Positions 16,268-25,240 are shown, counted from the first letter of the stretch. The stretch: 64,000 nt of DNA from Streptomyces sp. TLI_053 (GCF_900105395.1 NZ_LT629775.1:7281501-7345500); one strand, 5' to 3'. The notes: generated by a model from the letters alone, not told the origin. A program made the numbers and translations.

Positions 16268-16822
16268 ATGGCGCTGACGCAGCCGCAGCCCGAGGAGGCG
16301 GCGGCCGTCCTGCGGGGCGATCTGGCGGTGACGGCCTGCATGGAGACCCTGCAGGTCGGCTATCTGCACGCGGTCGTCGCCGCGGCCGGCTGCTCGCTCT
16401 CGCAGCCGTTCCCGGACAACGGCATCGACTGGCAGGTCAGCCACGGCTCGCGCAGCCACGAGGTCGACGACGAGGTCACCGTCAAGATCCAGCTGAAGGC
16501 CACCCAGCAGATCGCGCCCGATCCGCGCGGCGCCTTCTTCTCCTTCACCCTGGACAACGACCACCTGCGCAAGCTCGCCCGGCCCCGGGTCGCGGTGCCC
16601 CGGATCCTCGTCGTCATGCTGCTGCCCCGCCGGGTGGACCGCTGGCTCGCCGCCCGGCCCGACGCGCTGGAGCTGCGGCACTGCTGCTACTGGGTCAACC
16701 TGGCCGGCCACCCCGTCACCGGGCAGCGCCGCACCAACGTCCGCGTCCCCACCGCGAAGGTCTTCGACGACCGCGCCCTGTGCGACATCATGGCCAGGGT
16801 CGGAGCGGGCGGCAGCCCGTGA
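16268..16822 (+). CDS. DUF4365-family protein (nuclease-like fold)
   Basis: This 184-residue protein has the pattern of DUF4365: an N-terminal helix, GIDWQV (about 55-60) and VKIQLKAT (about 76-83). The Asp and Gln-x-Lys positions fit a PD-(D/E)XK-like core, so nucleic-acid cleavage or binding is possible, but activity is not established for the family as I know it. It follows GGGGGAGGG and is 32 bp upstream of the next gene, with which it probably forms an operon. It is divergent from the exonuclease gene. Confidence 0.75.
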   Translation: MALTQPQPEEAAAVLRGDLAVTACMETLQVGYLHAVVAAAGCSLSQPFPDNGIDWQVSHGSRSHEVDDEVTVKIQLKATQQIAPDPRGAFFSFTLDNDHLRKLARPRVAVPRILVVMLLPRRVDRWLAARPDALELRHCCYWVNLAGHPVTGQRRTNVRVPTAKVFDDRALCDIMARVGAGGSP

Positions 16823-16854
16823 CGGCCCGGCCCCCGGCCGGGAGGAGCCGCTCC

Positions 16855-18042
16855 ATGACACTGCCCCACGGGCCGTTGCGCCCCGCGCCCGGCGGACCGC
16901 CGCAGACCGGGCCGCTGCCCGATCCGGCCGCCGTCGACCCCGCGGTGCTCGCCGTCCTGCTCGCCCAGCACGGCTGGGTCCGCCGCGGCGGACCCTCCGC
17001 CCGCTACGGGCGCTGGACACCCCCCGAGGGCACCGACCCCGGCGTCAGCCTGATCGTCCCGGCCGGCGACGGCTTCGACGACGCGGTCGAGCTGCTCACC
17101 GACGCCGTCACCGCGCTGTCCCGCTCCGCCAGTCCCTCCGCCCGGGCCATCCTGCTCGCCCTCGCCGTCCCCGGCGACGAACTGCACTGGCAGCGCGACC
17201 CGGCCGGCCCGCCCGGCGCCGCCGCCCCCGGCACCGCGCCCTGGGAGGAGACCGAACGGCTCCGGCGGGCCGCCCGCGCCATGCTCGCCGCCGGAGCCAA
17301 GGCGGGGCGCACCCGCGCCGCCTACTTCGGCGCCCGACTGGACAGCTGGGCCGGCGACTTCCTGGACCGGGTCCTGGTCGTCGCCGACGGCCCGGGGCTC
17401 ACCGCCCACAGCCCGGCCCCCGAGGGCCGGGCGGCGATCACCACCCTGGTCCGCGCCCTGGAGGCGCTGCGCGACGCCGTCGACTACCGCCGGGTCAGCG
17501 GCGGCGCCGAGGCCTTCGAGAACGCCGTCCAGTCCGGGGTCAGCCGCGAGCTGGTCGACGCGGTCCAGGACCTCGTGCGCGGCGCGACCGCGAGCCGGTT
17601 CACCGTCGCCTGGTCGGCCGCCGCCGGCGCCCCGGGCGGGTTCGGCGACCGCCGGACGGTCGTCGAGTTCTCGCCCGGCGACCTGCCCGCCCTGGCCGAG
17701 GCCGCCGACCTGCTCGAACGCCTCGAACCCGCCGTCGCCGTCACCCTGGTCGGCCTCGTGGTCCGGCTCAAGCGGGCCGACCCGGCCGGGGCCGGCAGCG
17801 TCCGGCTGCGGGTGCTCGGCGGCGCCGAGGTCGACGAGGTCAAGGTCCGGCTGCCCGCCGCCGCCTACCGGCTCGCCGCCGAGGCCCATCTGGCCGGCAC
17901 CCCGGTGCGGATCAGCGGCCGCCTGGAACGCCGCGGCGGCTTCCGCCGCCTCACCCGGCCCTCCGGCCCGGAGCCCTGCGGACTGGAGGACGCCGAACGC
18001 GACCGGCTGCTCAAGACCCTGGGGGAGGGGCGGGAGGCATAG
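16855..18042 (+). CDS. Hypothetical protein, 395 residues
   Basis: No signal peptide, membrane segment or family that I recognise. The sequence is an Ala/Leu/Arg-rich soluble protein with a tail that has a possible OB-like or strand-rich section (GSVRLRVLGG, EVDEVKVRLP, GTPVRISGRLERRGGFRRL) near residues 305-365. An ATG after GGAGGAG (16841-16847) gives a strong start. It directly follows the DUF4365 gene and precedes thrS by 99 bp; the DUF4365 gene is its likely operon partner. Confidence 0.7.
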   Translation: MTLPHGPLRPAPGGPPQTGPLPDPAAVDPAVLAVLLAQHGWVRRGGPSARYGRWTPPEGTDPGVSLIVPAGDGFDDAVELLTDAVTALSRSASPSARAILLALAVPGDELHWQRDPAGPPGAAAPGTAPWEETERLRRAARAMLAAGAKAGRTRAAYFGARLDSWAGDFLDRVLVVADGPGLTAHSPAPEGRAAITTLVRALEALRDAVDYRRVSGGAEAFENAVQSGVSRELVDAVQDLVRGATASRFTVAWSAAAGAPGGFGDRRTVVEFSPGDLPALAEAADLLERLEPAVAVTLVGLVVRLKRADPAGAGSVRLRVLGGAEVDEVKVRLPAAAYRLAAEAHLAGTPVRISGRLERRGGFRRLTRPSGPEPCGLEDAERDRLLKTLGEGREA

Positions 18043-18089
18043 GAGGGGTACGGAGGTGACGGTGGGGTCACCGCTCTCGGTACCATCGT

Positions 18090-18115
18090 GAGGCGCAGCG
18101 TTGTGCTGCGTCCTC
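18090..18115 (+). promoter_or_regulatory. thrS leader hairpin
   Basis: GAGG-C-GCAGC-GTTGT-GCTGC-GT-CCTC forms a stem-loop at 18090-18115, just after a TACCAT -10-like hexamer (18081-18086) and 26 bp before the thrS start. It would lie at the very 5' end of the mRNA. I see no T-box features. Role unknown: mRNA stability or translation control is possible. Confidence 0.4.
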
Positions 18116-18141
18116 TGAATCCAGCACGTCAGGAGAGACCG

Positions 18142-20121
18142 GTGACGGACGTCCGGGTAATCATCAACCGCGAACCCGATCGGGAAGAGCGCGTGGTGAC
18201 CACGGGCACGACGGCCGCCGAGCTCTTCGCGGACGATCGCTCGATCATCGCCGCCAAGGTCGCCGGCCAGCTCAAGGACCTCGCCTACGCGGTCCAGGAC
18301 GGCGACGAGGTCGAGCCGGTCGTGATCGGCAGCCCCGACGGCCTCGACATCCTGCGCCACTCCACCGCGCACGTGATGGCCCAGGCCGTGCAGCAGCTCT
18401 TCCCGGAGGCCAAGCTCGGCATCGGCCCGCCGGTCAAGGACGGCTTCTACTACGACTTCGACGTCGAGAAGCCGTTCCACCCCGATGACCTCAAGGCCAT
18501 CGAGAAGCGGATGCAGGAGATCATCAAGCGCGGGCAGAAGTTCTCGCGCCGCGTCGTCACCGACGAGGCGGCCCGCGAGGAGCTGGCCGGCGAGCCGTAC
18601 AAGCTGGAGCTGATCGGCCTCAAGGGCTCCGCCGCGACCGCCGGCGAGGGCGCCGACGTCGAGGTCGGCGCCGGCGAGCTCACCATCTACGACAACCTGG
18701 ACGCCAAGAGCGGCGAGCTGTGCTGGGGCGACCTCTGCCGCGGCCCGCACCTGCCCAGCACCCGGATGATCCCGGCGTTCAAGATCATGCGCTCGGCCGC
18801 CGCCTACTGGCGCGGCAGCGAGAAGAACCCGATGCTGCAGAGGCTCTACGGGACCGCCTGGCCGAGCAAGGACGAGCTCAAGGCGCACCTGGAGTTCCTG
18901 GAGGAGGCCGCCAAGCGCGACCACCGCAAGCTCGGCAACGAGCTCGACCTCTTCTCCATCCCCGAGGAGATCGGCTCCGGCCTCGCCGTCTTCCACCCCA
19001 AGGGCGGCATCATCCGCCGCGCCATGGAGGACTACTCGCGCCGCCGGCACGAGGAGGAGGGCTACGAGTTCGTCTACACCCCGCACGCCACCAAGGGGAA
19101 GCTGTTCGAGAAGAGCGGCCACCTGGACTGGTACGCGGACGGTATGTACCCGCCCATGCAGCTCGACGAGGGCGTGGACTACTACCTCAAGCCGATGAAC
19201 TGCCCGATGCACAACCTGATCTTCGACGCGCGCGGCCGTTCGTACCGTGAACTGCCGCTGCGCCTGTTCGAGTTCGGCACCGTGTACCGGTACGAGAAGT
19301 CCGGTGTGGTGCACGGCCTGACCCGCGCCCGCGGTTTCACCCAGGACGACGCGCACATCTACTGCACCCGCGAGCAGATGGCGGACGAGCTCGACTCGAC
19401 CCTCACCTTCGTGCTCAACCTGCTGCGCGACTACGGTCTGACCGACTTCTACCTGGAGCTGTCCACCAAGGACCCGGAGAAGTTCGTCGGCAGCGACGAC
19501 GCGTGGGAGGAGGCCACCGCCGTCCTGGCCGCGGTGGCCGAGAAGCAGGGTCTGCCGCTGGTGCCGGACCCGGGCGGCGCGGCCTTCTACGGTCCGAAGA
19601 TCTCGGTGCAGGCGCGGGACGCCATCGGCCGGACCTGGCAGATGAGTACGATCCAGCTCGACTTCAACTTGCCGGTCCGTTTCGATCTCGAGTACACGGC
19701 GGCGGACGGCTCGCGTCAGCGGCCCGTCATGATCCACCGGGCGCTGTTCGGCTCGATCGAGCGCTTCTTCGCGGTGCTGCTGGAGCACTACGCCGGTGCC
19801 ATGCCGCCGTGGCTGGCCCCGGTCACCGTGACCGGCATCCCGATCACCGACGAGCACGTGCCGTACCTGCTGGAGGTCGCGGCCGAGCTGAAGAAGCGCG
19901 GGATCCGGGTCGAGGTGGACACCTCGGACGACCGGATGCAGAAGAAGATCCGCAACGCCCAGCGCAGCAAGGTGCCGTTCATGCTGATCGCCGGCAACGA
20001 CGACGTCGAGGCGGGCGCGGTCTCCTTCCGCTACCGCAACGGCGAGCAGAAGAACGGCGTCCCGCTGGCCGACGCGGTCGCCGAGATCGTGGACGCGGTG
20101 GAGCGCCGGATCCAGGTCTGA
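18142..20121 (+). CDS. thrS: Threonyl-tRNA synthetase
   Basis: This 659-residue class II synthetase has the usual order: TGS domain (1-65), an editing domain with HSTAH (His73, His77), the catalytic core with the zinc-site motif KPMNCPMH and motif 2 RYEKSGVVHGLTRARGFTQDDAH (split as RYEKSGVVHG and LTRARGFTQD), motif 3 HRALFGSIERF, and the anticodon-binding domain. It charges tRNA-Thr and removes mischarged serine. The GTG at 18142 follows AGGAGAG; an earlier in-frame ATG at 18088 would fall inside the leader hairpin. Confidence 0.97.
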   Translation: MTDVRVIINREPDREERVVTTGTTAAELFADDRSIIAAKVAGQLKDLAYAVQDGDEVEPVVIGSPDGLDILRHSTAHVMAQAVQQLFPEAKLGIGPPVKDGFYYDFDVEKPFHPDDLKAIEKRMQEIIKRGQKFSRRVVTDEAAREELAGEPYKLELIGLKGSAATAGEGADVEVGAGELTIYDNLDAKSGELCWGDLCRGPHLPSTRMIPAFKIMRSAAAYWRGSEKNPMLQRLYGTAWPSKDELKAHLEFLEEAAKRDHRKLGNELDLFSIPEEIGSGLAVFHPKGGIIRRAMEDYSRRRHEEEGYEFVYTPHATKGKLFEKSGHLDWYADGMYPPMQLDEGVDYYLKPMNCPMHNLIFDARGRSYRELPLRLFEFGTVYRYEKSGVVHGLTRARGFTQDDAHIYCTREQMADELDSTLTFVLNLLRDYGLTDFYLELSTKDPEKFVGSDDAWEEATAVLAAVAEKQGLPLVPDPGGAAFYGPKISVQARDAIGRTWQMSTIQLDFNLPVRFDLEYTAADGSRQRPVMIHRALFGSIERFFAVLLEHYAGAMPPWLAPVTVTGIPITDEHVPYLLEVAAELKKRGIRVEVDTSDDRMQKKIRNAQRSKVPFMLIAGNDDVEAGAVSFRYRNGEQKNGVPLADAVAEIVDAVERRIQV

Positions 20122-20132
20122 CCCGTTCGTGT

Positions 20133-20168
20133 GCGCGGGGCGGGCTCCTTCGGGAGTCCGCCCCGCGC
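20133..20168 (+). terminator. thrS terminator with UUCG tetraloop
   Basis: A 16-bp stem (20133-20148 with 20153-20168, one G-T pair) is closed by the stable C(TTCG)G tetraloop. It begins 11 bp after the thrS stop. Confidence 0.85.
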
Positions 20169-20205
20169 GCTTCGCGAGCGGGGGTGGGCGAATATGCTGA
20201 TCAGC

Positions 20206-20754
20206 ATGACGACTGAGCCGGAACTGCAGCGGGGCGTCGGGGAGCCGGACGGCTTCCGCCGCCTGTGGACCCCCCATCGGATGGCCTACATCCAGGGCGA
20301 GAACAAGCCCACCGGCCCGGCTCCGGACGACGGCTGTCCGTTCTGCTCGATCCCGGCGCTCAGCGACGAGGACGGGCTGGTCGTCGCGCGCGGGAACGCG
20401 GTGTACGCGGTGCTCAACCTGTACCCGTACAACGGCGGGCACCTGATGGTGGTCCCGTACCGGCACGCGGCGGACTACACCGAGCTGGACGAGGCGGAGA
20501 CGGCCGAGCTGGCGGTGTTCACCAAGAAGGCGATGACGGCGCTGCGCGCGGCCTCGGGCGCGCACGGCTTCAACATCGGGATGAACCAGGGTGCGGCGGC
20601 GGGGGCCGGTATCGCCGCGCACCTGCACCAGCACGTGGTGCCGCGCTGGGGCGGGGACACCAACTTCATGCCGGTGGTCGGTCACACCAAGGTGCTGCCG
20701 CAACTGCTGGCGGACACCCGGAAGATGCTGGCCGAGGCCTGGCCCCAGGACTGA
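20206..20754 (+). CDS. HIT-domain nucleotide hydrolase/phosphorylase
   Basis: This 182-residue protein has the histidine triad HLHQH (His139, His141, His143), preceded by NQGAAAGAGIAAHL, and an N-terminal CPFCSI motif. It resembles the Ap4A-phosphorylase-like group of HIT proteins that act on diadenosine polyphosphates or related nucleotides. The substrate is inferred only. The ATG at 20206 is chosen; one at 20194 is an alternative. It sits between the terminators at 20133-20168 and 20765-20810, so it is likely monocistronic. Confidence 0.9.
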   Translation: MTTEPELQRGVGEPDGFRRLWTPHRMAYIQGENKPTGPAPDDGCPFCSIPALSDEDGLVVARGNAVYAVLNLYPYNGGHLMVVPYRHAADYTELDEAETAELAVFTKKAMTALRAASGAHGFNIGMNQGAAAGAGIAAHLHQHVVPRWGGDTNFMPVVGHTKVLPQLLADTRKMLAEAWPQD

Positions 20755-20764
20755 CGCGCACAGC

Positions 20765-20810
20765 GAGGAGGGCCCCCGTCGACCGTTCCGGGTCGGCGGG
20801 GGCCCTCCTC
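20765..20810. terminator. Hairpin between the HIT gene and a convergent gene
   Basis: Fourteen-base perfect outer arms (20765-20778 and 20797-20810) with partial pairing inside lie 11 bp after the HIT stop and 23 bp from the stop of the convergent gene, so the hairpin may serve both. Confidence 0.75.
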
Positions 20811-20832
20811 GTGCGGCGGGGCGGCGGCCCGG

Positions 20833-22476
20833 TCAGGCGTCGTAGCGGTCGACCTTGAACGGCCGGCTGCCCTGGGCCTCGGCCTTGAGACCGGCCGCGC
20901 GGCCCTTGAAGGCGCGTTCGGTGTCGAGGTCGTGCTCGGCGAGGAACTCCATCGTCGCGGTGTGGACGGCGCCGATCACCGGGTGCGAGACGTTGAGCGC
21001 GTTGTCGGCCATGGTGCGGGTGTCCCAGGGCTGGCCGGCCCAGATGTGCCGCAGGCCGAAGGGTTCGGGCAGGCCGAGGCCGCCGCCGAGCCAGGACAGC
21101 AGGCTCGGCATCCGGTAGAAGGGGGCGCGGACGGCCTGCCGGACGACCTCGTCGTTGTCGATCAGCGGGAGCTTGACCGTGCGCTCCTCCCAGAACCGCA
21201 CGGTCTTGGCGACCGACTTCTCCTTGTCCTTGGGCTTGTCGAAGAAGTAGCCGTTGATCGGGCCGAGCGCGAAGGCCGCGACGGTGACGTTGAGGGTGTT
21301 GGCGAGCAGGGCGACGGTGACGGTGAAGGTCAGCACGAGCTTGCCGTCGTGGGTGATGAACTGGGTGGCGAGGTAGTGCCGGGGGCCGCCGCCGAACGTC
21401 TGCTTGTCGGCGATGGCCTGGACGGCGAAGTCGCGCATGTGGTCGCCGTCCATGTCGGCGCTGCCGGGGCGGCTGATCTCGTCGGCGTTCTCGCCGACCT
21501 CGAAGACCACCCACTGCTTGATCCGGACGTCGGGGATGCCGCTGTTGGCGACCTCGCTGATGCCGAGGGCCTTGAGGTGGCCGGAGATCTTGCGGACGAG
21601 GTCCCAGGGGTGGAACTGGCGGAAGTCGATCTGGCCCTCGGCGGGGCGCAGGGTGTCGATGAGCTTCCACTCGCCCCAGCGGCGGCCGGCGCCGAGGATG
21701 CCCTTGGGCCCGGCGTAGTGATGGACGTTGGTCTCCTGCTCGGACTCCAGCCGGCCGAGCTTGGCGCGCAGGTCGGCGGCCTTCTTGTCGAGGTCGTCGC
21801 GGGGGACGGCCATCGGGACGGTCGCGGCGACGGCGTTGCCCTCGACGAGTTGCAGCCAGCGCGCGCGCAGGTCGAGGGCGGTGCGCACGACGATGCGCTT
21901 GGCGAGGTACCAGCCGACGACCGGGGCCAGCATGACGATGCGCAGGTAGAGGCCGAGGATGCCGCCGGCCGGGGGCCTGATCGCGAGCAGGACGGCGACG
22001 GCGGCGGCGAGGAAGAGGACGACGCCCCCGTACACGCCGGCGTTCTTGGGGTTGTCGCGCTTGAGCCAGGCGCGGAGCTGGAAGGCGCCGAGCCAGATCA
22101 GGGTGCCGGGCAGGAAGAGCAGGCCGGTGACGACGGAGACGGTGGACAGCTGCCGGTCGCGGCCGCGGCGGATCTCCTCGGCGGCGAGGCAGTGCTCGAC
22201 GACCTGGCGGGTGTCGACGCCGAAGGCGGGCACCAGGGGCTTGCGGTCGCCGCCGAGGGCACGGGAGATGAGCGCCTTGCTGAAGGCCTCGCCGAAGTTG
22301 GGCCTGAAGAGGGCGAAACGGCCCTTCTTGGCATTGGCCCCGTCGAGTTTCCCGGCGTCGCCGGTGAGTTCGGCGTCGCGGTACGCGGCCGAGGAGAGCG
22401 CCTGGGTGCCGGCGGTCTGCGGGCCGGCGTCGGTCCGGGGTATCTGCGCACCCGGGGTCATGTCGAGTGTGGTCAC
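20833..22476 (-). CDS. Large hypothetical membrane protein
   Basis: This 547-residue protein is unknown to me. It has a soluble N-terminus, hydrophobic pairs at about 112-135 and 146-190, a cytoplasmic middle with repeated acidic/aromatic motifs (FHPWDLVRKISGHLKAL, VVFEVGENADEISRPG), a further hydrophobic stretch near 378-402 (LVLTFTVTVALLANTLNVTV), and a C-terminal soluble domain. The length and regular codon bias mark it as a real gene. Close actinomycete homologues are expected from the conserved gene order. The ATG at 22476 follows GGGGAGGGGACGCC on the minus strand. Confidence 0.8.
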   Translation of the reverse strand: MTTLDMTPGAQIPRTDAGPQTAGTQALSSAAYRDAELTGDAGKLDGANAKKGRFALFRPNFGEAFSKALISRALGGDRKPLVPAFGVDTRQVVEHCLAAEEIRRGRDRQLSTVSVVTGLLFLPGTLIWLGAFQLRAWLKRDNPKNAGVYGGVVLFLAAAVAVLLAIRPPAGGILGLYLRIVMLAPVVGWYLAKRIVVRTALDLRARWLQLVEGNAVAATVPMAVPRDDLDKKAADLRAKLGRLESEQETNVHHYAGPKGILGAGRRWGEWKLIDTLRPAEGQIDFRQFHPWDLVRKISGHLKALGISEVANSGIPDVRIKQWVVFEVGENADEISRPGSADMDGDHMRDFAVQAIADKQTFGGGPRHYLATQFITHDGKLVLTFTVTVALLANTLNVTVAAFALGPINGYFFDKPKDKEKSVAKTVRFWEERTVKLPLIDNDEVVRQAVRAPFYRMPSLLSWLGGGLGLPEPFGLRHIWAGQPWDTRTMADNALNVSHPVIGAVHTATMEFLAEHDLDTERAFKGRAAGLKAEAQGSRPFKVDRYDA

Positions 22477-22653
22477 GGTGGCGTCCCCTCCTCCCCTTGT
22501 CCTGCGGCAGGGTACCGCGCCGGGGTACCGGCGCGCGGATGATCGTCTGAACTGGCGTCACGAACGGGCCACGCCGGGCCCGTGGGGCATGATGCCCACG
22601 TTTCGGCTGTTCGACGCGCCCCGGGACCCTCCGGCCGGGAGGGATGGGGCACG

Positions 22654-23088
22654 ATGGGCGGCATGGAGAGCGATGCGCTGACGGATCCGGTTCTGGTCTT
22701 CGACGGGGACTGCGCGTTCTGCACGACGTGTGCGACCTGGGCGGAGCGTTTCCTCCGGCAGACCCTGGCGTCGGGCGGCTGGGAGGCGGTGCCGTTCCAG
22801 TTCGCGGACCTGGCGGGGCTGGACGCGTCGGCCGGGGGGCGCGGCGAGGTGTCGTGGGAGCGCGCGGAGCGCGAGGTGCTCTGGGTGACGCCGGCCGGAC
22901 GGGTGTACGGCGGGGCGCAGGCGGTGGCGCGGCTGCTGATGCGTTCGGGCGGGGTGTGGGCGTACCTGGGCGGGGTGCTGGCGCTGGCGCCGGTGCGGCC
23001 GGTGGCGGGCCTGGTGTACCGCTGGGTGGCGCGTCACCGGCACCGGATGCCGGGCGGGACGGCGGCCTGCGCGCTGCCGCGGCGCTGA
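22654..23088 (+). CDS. DCC-family thiol-disulfide oxidoreductase (DUF393)
   Basis: This 144-residue protein has the family signature FDGDCAFC: Asp17, Asp19, Cys20 and Cys23, with another Cys26. The DxxCxxC pattern suggests a thioredoxin-like redox site. Function in the cell is not established. I chose the ATG at 22654 for its distance from GGAGGGA; the ATG at 22663 is an alternative. Hydrophobic patches near 105-125 may be membrane-associated. Confidence 0.85.
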   Translation: MGGMESDALTDPVLVFDGDCAFCTTCATWAERFLRQTLASGGWEAVPFQFADLAGLDASAGGRGEVSWERAEREVLWVTPAGRVYGGAQAVARLLMRSGGVWAYLGGVLALAPVRPVAGLVYRWVARHRHRMPGGTAACALPRR

Positions 23089-23133
23089 CGGCCCGGCGCC
23101 TGAGGGGACCCGGCGGCAGGGGCCGCCGGGGGT

Positions 23134-25191
23134 TCAGTCGTCCTGGTCGGTGAAGCGGGCGGCGAGGGCGGCGGGCATGGGTTCGTGGCGCAGGTGGGAG
23201 CGGCTGAACTCGGCGGTGCCGTGGGTGAGCGAGCGCAGGTCGACGGGGTAGCGGGCGAGTTCGAGTTCGGGGACCTCGGCGCGCAGCAGGGTGAGGCCGG
23301 GGCCGGCGGTCTCGGTGCCGAGGACGCGGCCGCGGCGGGCGGAGAGGTCGCCGAGGACGGCGCCGAGGTAGTCGTCGGGCAGCAGGACGCGGACGGCGGC
23401 GACGGGTTCGAGGAGCCGGATGACGGCGTGTTCGGCGGCGTCGCGCAGGGCGAGGGCGGCGGCGTTCTGGAAGGCGGAGTCGGAGGAGTCGACGGAGTGC
23501 GCCTTGCCGTCGGTGAGGGTGACCCGGACGTCGACGAGCGGGTGGCCGGTGGCGACGCCCTTGGCGAGCTGGGCGCGGACGCCCTTCTCGACGGAGGGGA
23601 TGAAGTGCTTGGGGACGGCGCCGCCGACGACGTGTTCCTGGAACTCGAAGCCGGCGCCGGCGGGGAGGGGTTCGACCTCCAGCTCGCAGATGGCGTACTG
23701 GCCGTGGCCGCCGGACTGTTTGACGAGGCGTCCGTGGCCGGCCGCGGCGGTGCCGAAGGTCTCCCGCAGGGCGACCTTGTGGGCGACGGTGTCGACGTGC
23801 ACGCCGTGGCGGTTGCGGAGGCGGTCGAGGAGGGTCTCGGCGTGGGCCTCGCCGGTGCACCAGAGGACGAGCTGGTGGGTGTCGGGGTTCTGTTCGAGGC
23901 GCAGGGCCGGGTCCTCGGCGGCGAGCCGGGCGAGGGCCTGGGAGAGCTTGTCGTCGTCGGCCTTGCTGTGGGCCTCGACGGCGATCGGCAGCAGCGGGTC
24001 GGGGAGCGGCCAGGTGTCGAGTTCGACCGGGTGGCCGGGTTCCTGGACGGTGTCGCCGGAGCGGGCGGTGCCGAGTTTGGCGACGCAGACGAGGTCGCCG
24101 GCGACGGCGTGCGGGACGGCCCGCTGGAGTTTGCCGAAGGGGCTGGTGAGGGCGGTGACGCGTTCCTCGCCGTCCTGGTCGGCGGGGTGGTGGGGGCCGG
24201 TGAGGCGGATGCGGGTGTCCGGGCGCAGGGTTCCGGCCCAGACGCGCAGCAGGCTGACGCGGCCGACGTAGGCGTCCCCGGTGACGCGGACGACCTGGGC
24301 GGCGAGGGGGGCGTCGGGGTCGCAGGCGGGGCCGGGGCGGGTGCGTTCGGTGGGGTCGGGGAAGGCGCTGGTGATGAGGTCGAGGAGTTCGGTGGCGCCG
24401 AGGCCGTGCTCGCTGGTGGGGACGGCGGGGTGGAGGGCGCAGCCGAGGACCTCGCGGCGCAGGCCCGCTTCGAGGGCGTCGGTGTCGAGGGGGTCGCCGG
24501 CCAGGTACTGCTCCATGAGGGTGTCGTCCTGGCCGGAGATGGCTTCGACGAGGCTCTCGCGGGCGGGCCCGGTGTCGGGGAGGGGGTCGGCGCTGCCGTA
24601 GGTGTGGCCGGTGAGGAGGTCGACGCTGCCGTCGGGGCGGCCGTCGTGGTGGACCGGGAGGAAGAGCGGCCGGAGGGTGTCGGGGCCCAGGCCGAAGGCG
24701 TCGTGGCAGGCGGTGAGGATCTCGTCGAGGCTGCCGCGGGCGATGTCGAGTTTGGCGACGGCGATCGCGCGGGGGATGTTCTCGGCGGCGCACCGGCGCC
24801 ACAGGGCGCGGGTGGGCGCGGTCACCGGGTCGGTGGCGGAGACCACGAAGACGGCGGCGTCGGCGGTGTGCAGGGCGGCGCTCAGGTCGGCGGCGAAGTC
24901 GGGGTGGCCGGGCGGGTCGATCAGGTTGATCTTGACGCCGCGCCATTCGAGCGGGAGCACGGAGAGCTGGACGGAGCGCTGCTGCTGGTGCTCGACGGGT
25001 TCGTGGTCGGAGACGGTGGTGCCGTCGGCGACCTTGCCGGCCCGGCCGAGGGCGCCGGCGGCGAGGGCCAGTGATTCGGCGAGGGTGGTCTTGCCGACGC
25101 CGGCGCAGCCGACGAGGGCGACGTTGCGCAGGTCGCGCGGTCCGGTGACGGCGGGGGCCTGGCCGGCCCGGGCGGTGCTGCGGTCGGGCAT
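23134..25191 (-). CDS. EF-G-like translational GTPase (EF-G2 type)
   Basis: This 685-residue protein has the EF-G domain order: a GTPase with P-loop GCAGVGKT (28-35) and DPPGH, domain II, and C-terminal domains III-V ending in LRHEP. It differs from canonical EF-G: the G4 motif NKxD is AKLD, and switch regions look divergent. It is probably a paralogue such as the EF-G2/FusA2 type found in actinobacteria, not the main translocase. A GGAGGAG precedes the ATG at 25191. It is divergent from pgsA. Function could be ribosome recycling or a specialised role; this cannot be told from the sequence. Confidence 0.9.
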   Translation of the reverse strand: MPDRSTARAGQAPAVTGPRDLRNVALVGCAGVGKTTLAESLALAAGALGRAGKVADGTTVSDHEPVEHQQQRSVQLSVLPLEWRGVKINLIDPPGHPDFAADLSAALHTADAAVFVVSATDPVTAPTRALWRRCAAENIPRAIAVAKLDIARGSLDEILTACHDAFGLGPDTLRPLFLPVHHDGRPDGSVDLLTGHTYGSADPLPDTGPARESLVEAISGQDDTLMEQYLAGDPLDTDALEAGLRREVLGCALHPAVPTSEHGLGATELLDLITSAFPDPTERTRPGPACDPDAPLAAQVVRVTGDAYVGRVSLLRVWAGTLRPDTRIRLTGPHHPADQDGEERVTALTSPFGKLQRAVPHAVAGDLVCVAKLGTARSGDTVQEPGHPVELDTWPLPDPLLPIAVEAHSKADDDKLSQALARLAAEDPALRLEQNPDTHQLVLWCTGEAHAETLLDRLRNRHGVHVDTVAHKVALRETFGTAAAGHGRLVKQSGGHGQYAICELEVEPLPAGAGFEFQEHVVGGAVPKHFIPSVEKGVRAQLAKGVATGHPLVDVRVTLTDGKAHSVDSSDSAFQNAAALALRDAAEHAVIRLLEPVAAVRVLLPDDYLGAVLGDLSARRGRVLGTETAGPGLTLLRAEVPELELARYPVDLRSLTHGTAEFSRSHLRHEPMPAALAARFTDQDD

Positions 25192-25240
25192 CGGGGTCTC
25201 CTCCCGTCGCGCCGGGGGCTGTCGGTGAAAGTCTAGGGTC

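Noticed and set aside
16268..18042. DUF4365 pair as an anti-phage defence system
   Set aside because: There are no other defence genes, no mobile genes and no composition change around it; the context is housekeeping.
18043..18141. T-box riboswitch upstream of thrS
   Set aside because: The leader is too short, with no specifier loop or T-box sequence that I can find.
16687..20703. Minus-strand frame of about 1,338 codons opposite thrS and its neighbours
   Set aside because: It lies opposite several well-supported genes, including thrS with all synthetase motifs. Composition is low complexity (His/Arg/Val/Gly-rich) and no domain is visible.
20666..24946. Minus-strand frame of about 1,426 codons in the EF-G2 and membrane-protein region
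   Set aside because: It overlaps genes on the same strand in a different frame. Pro/Arg-rich composition identifies it as a shadow.
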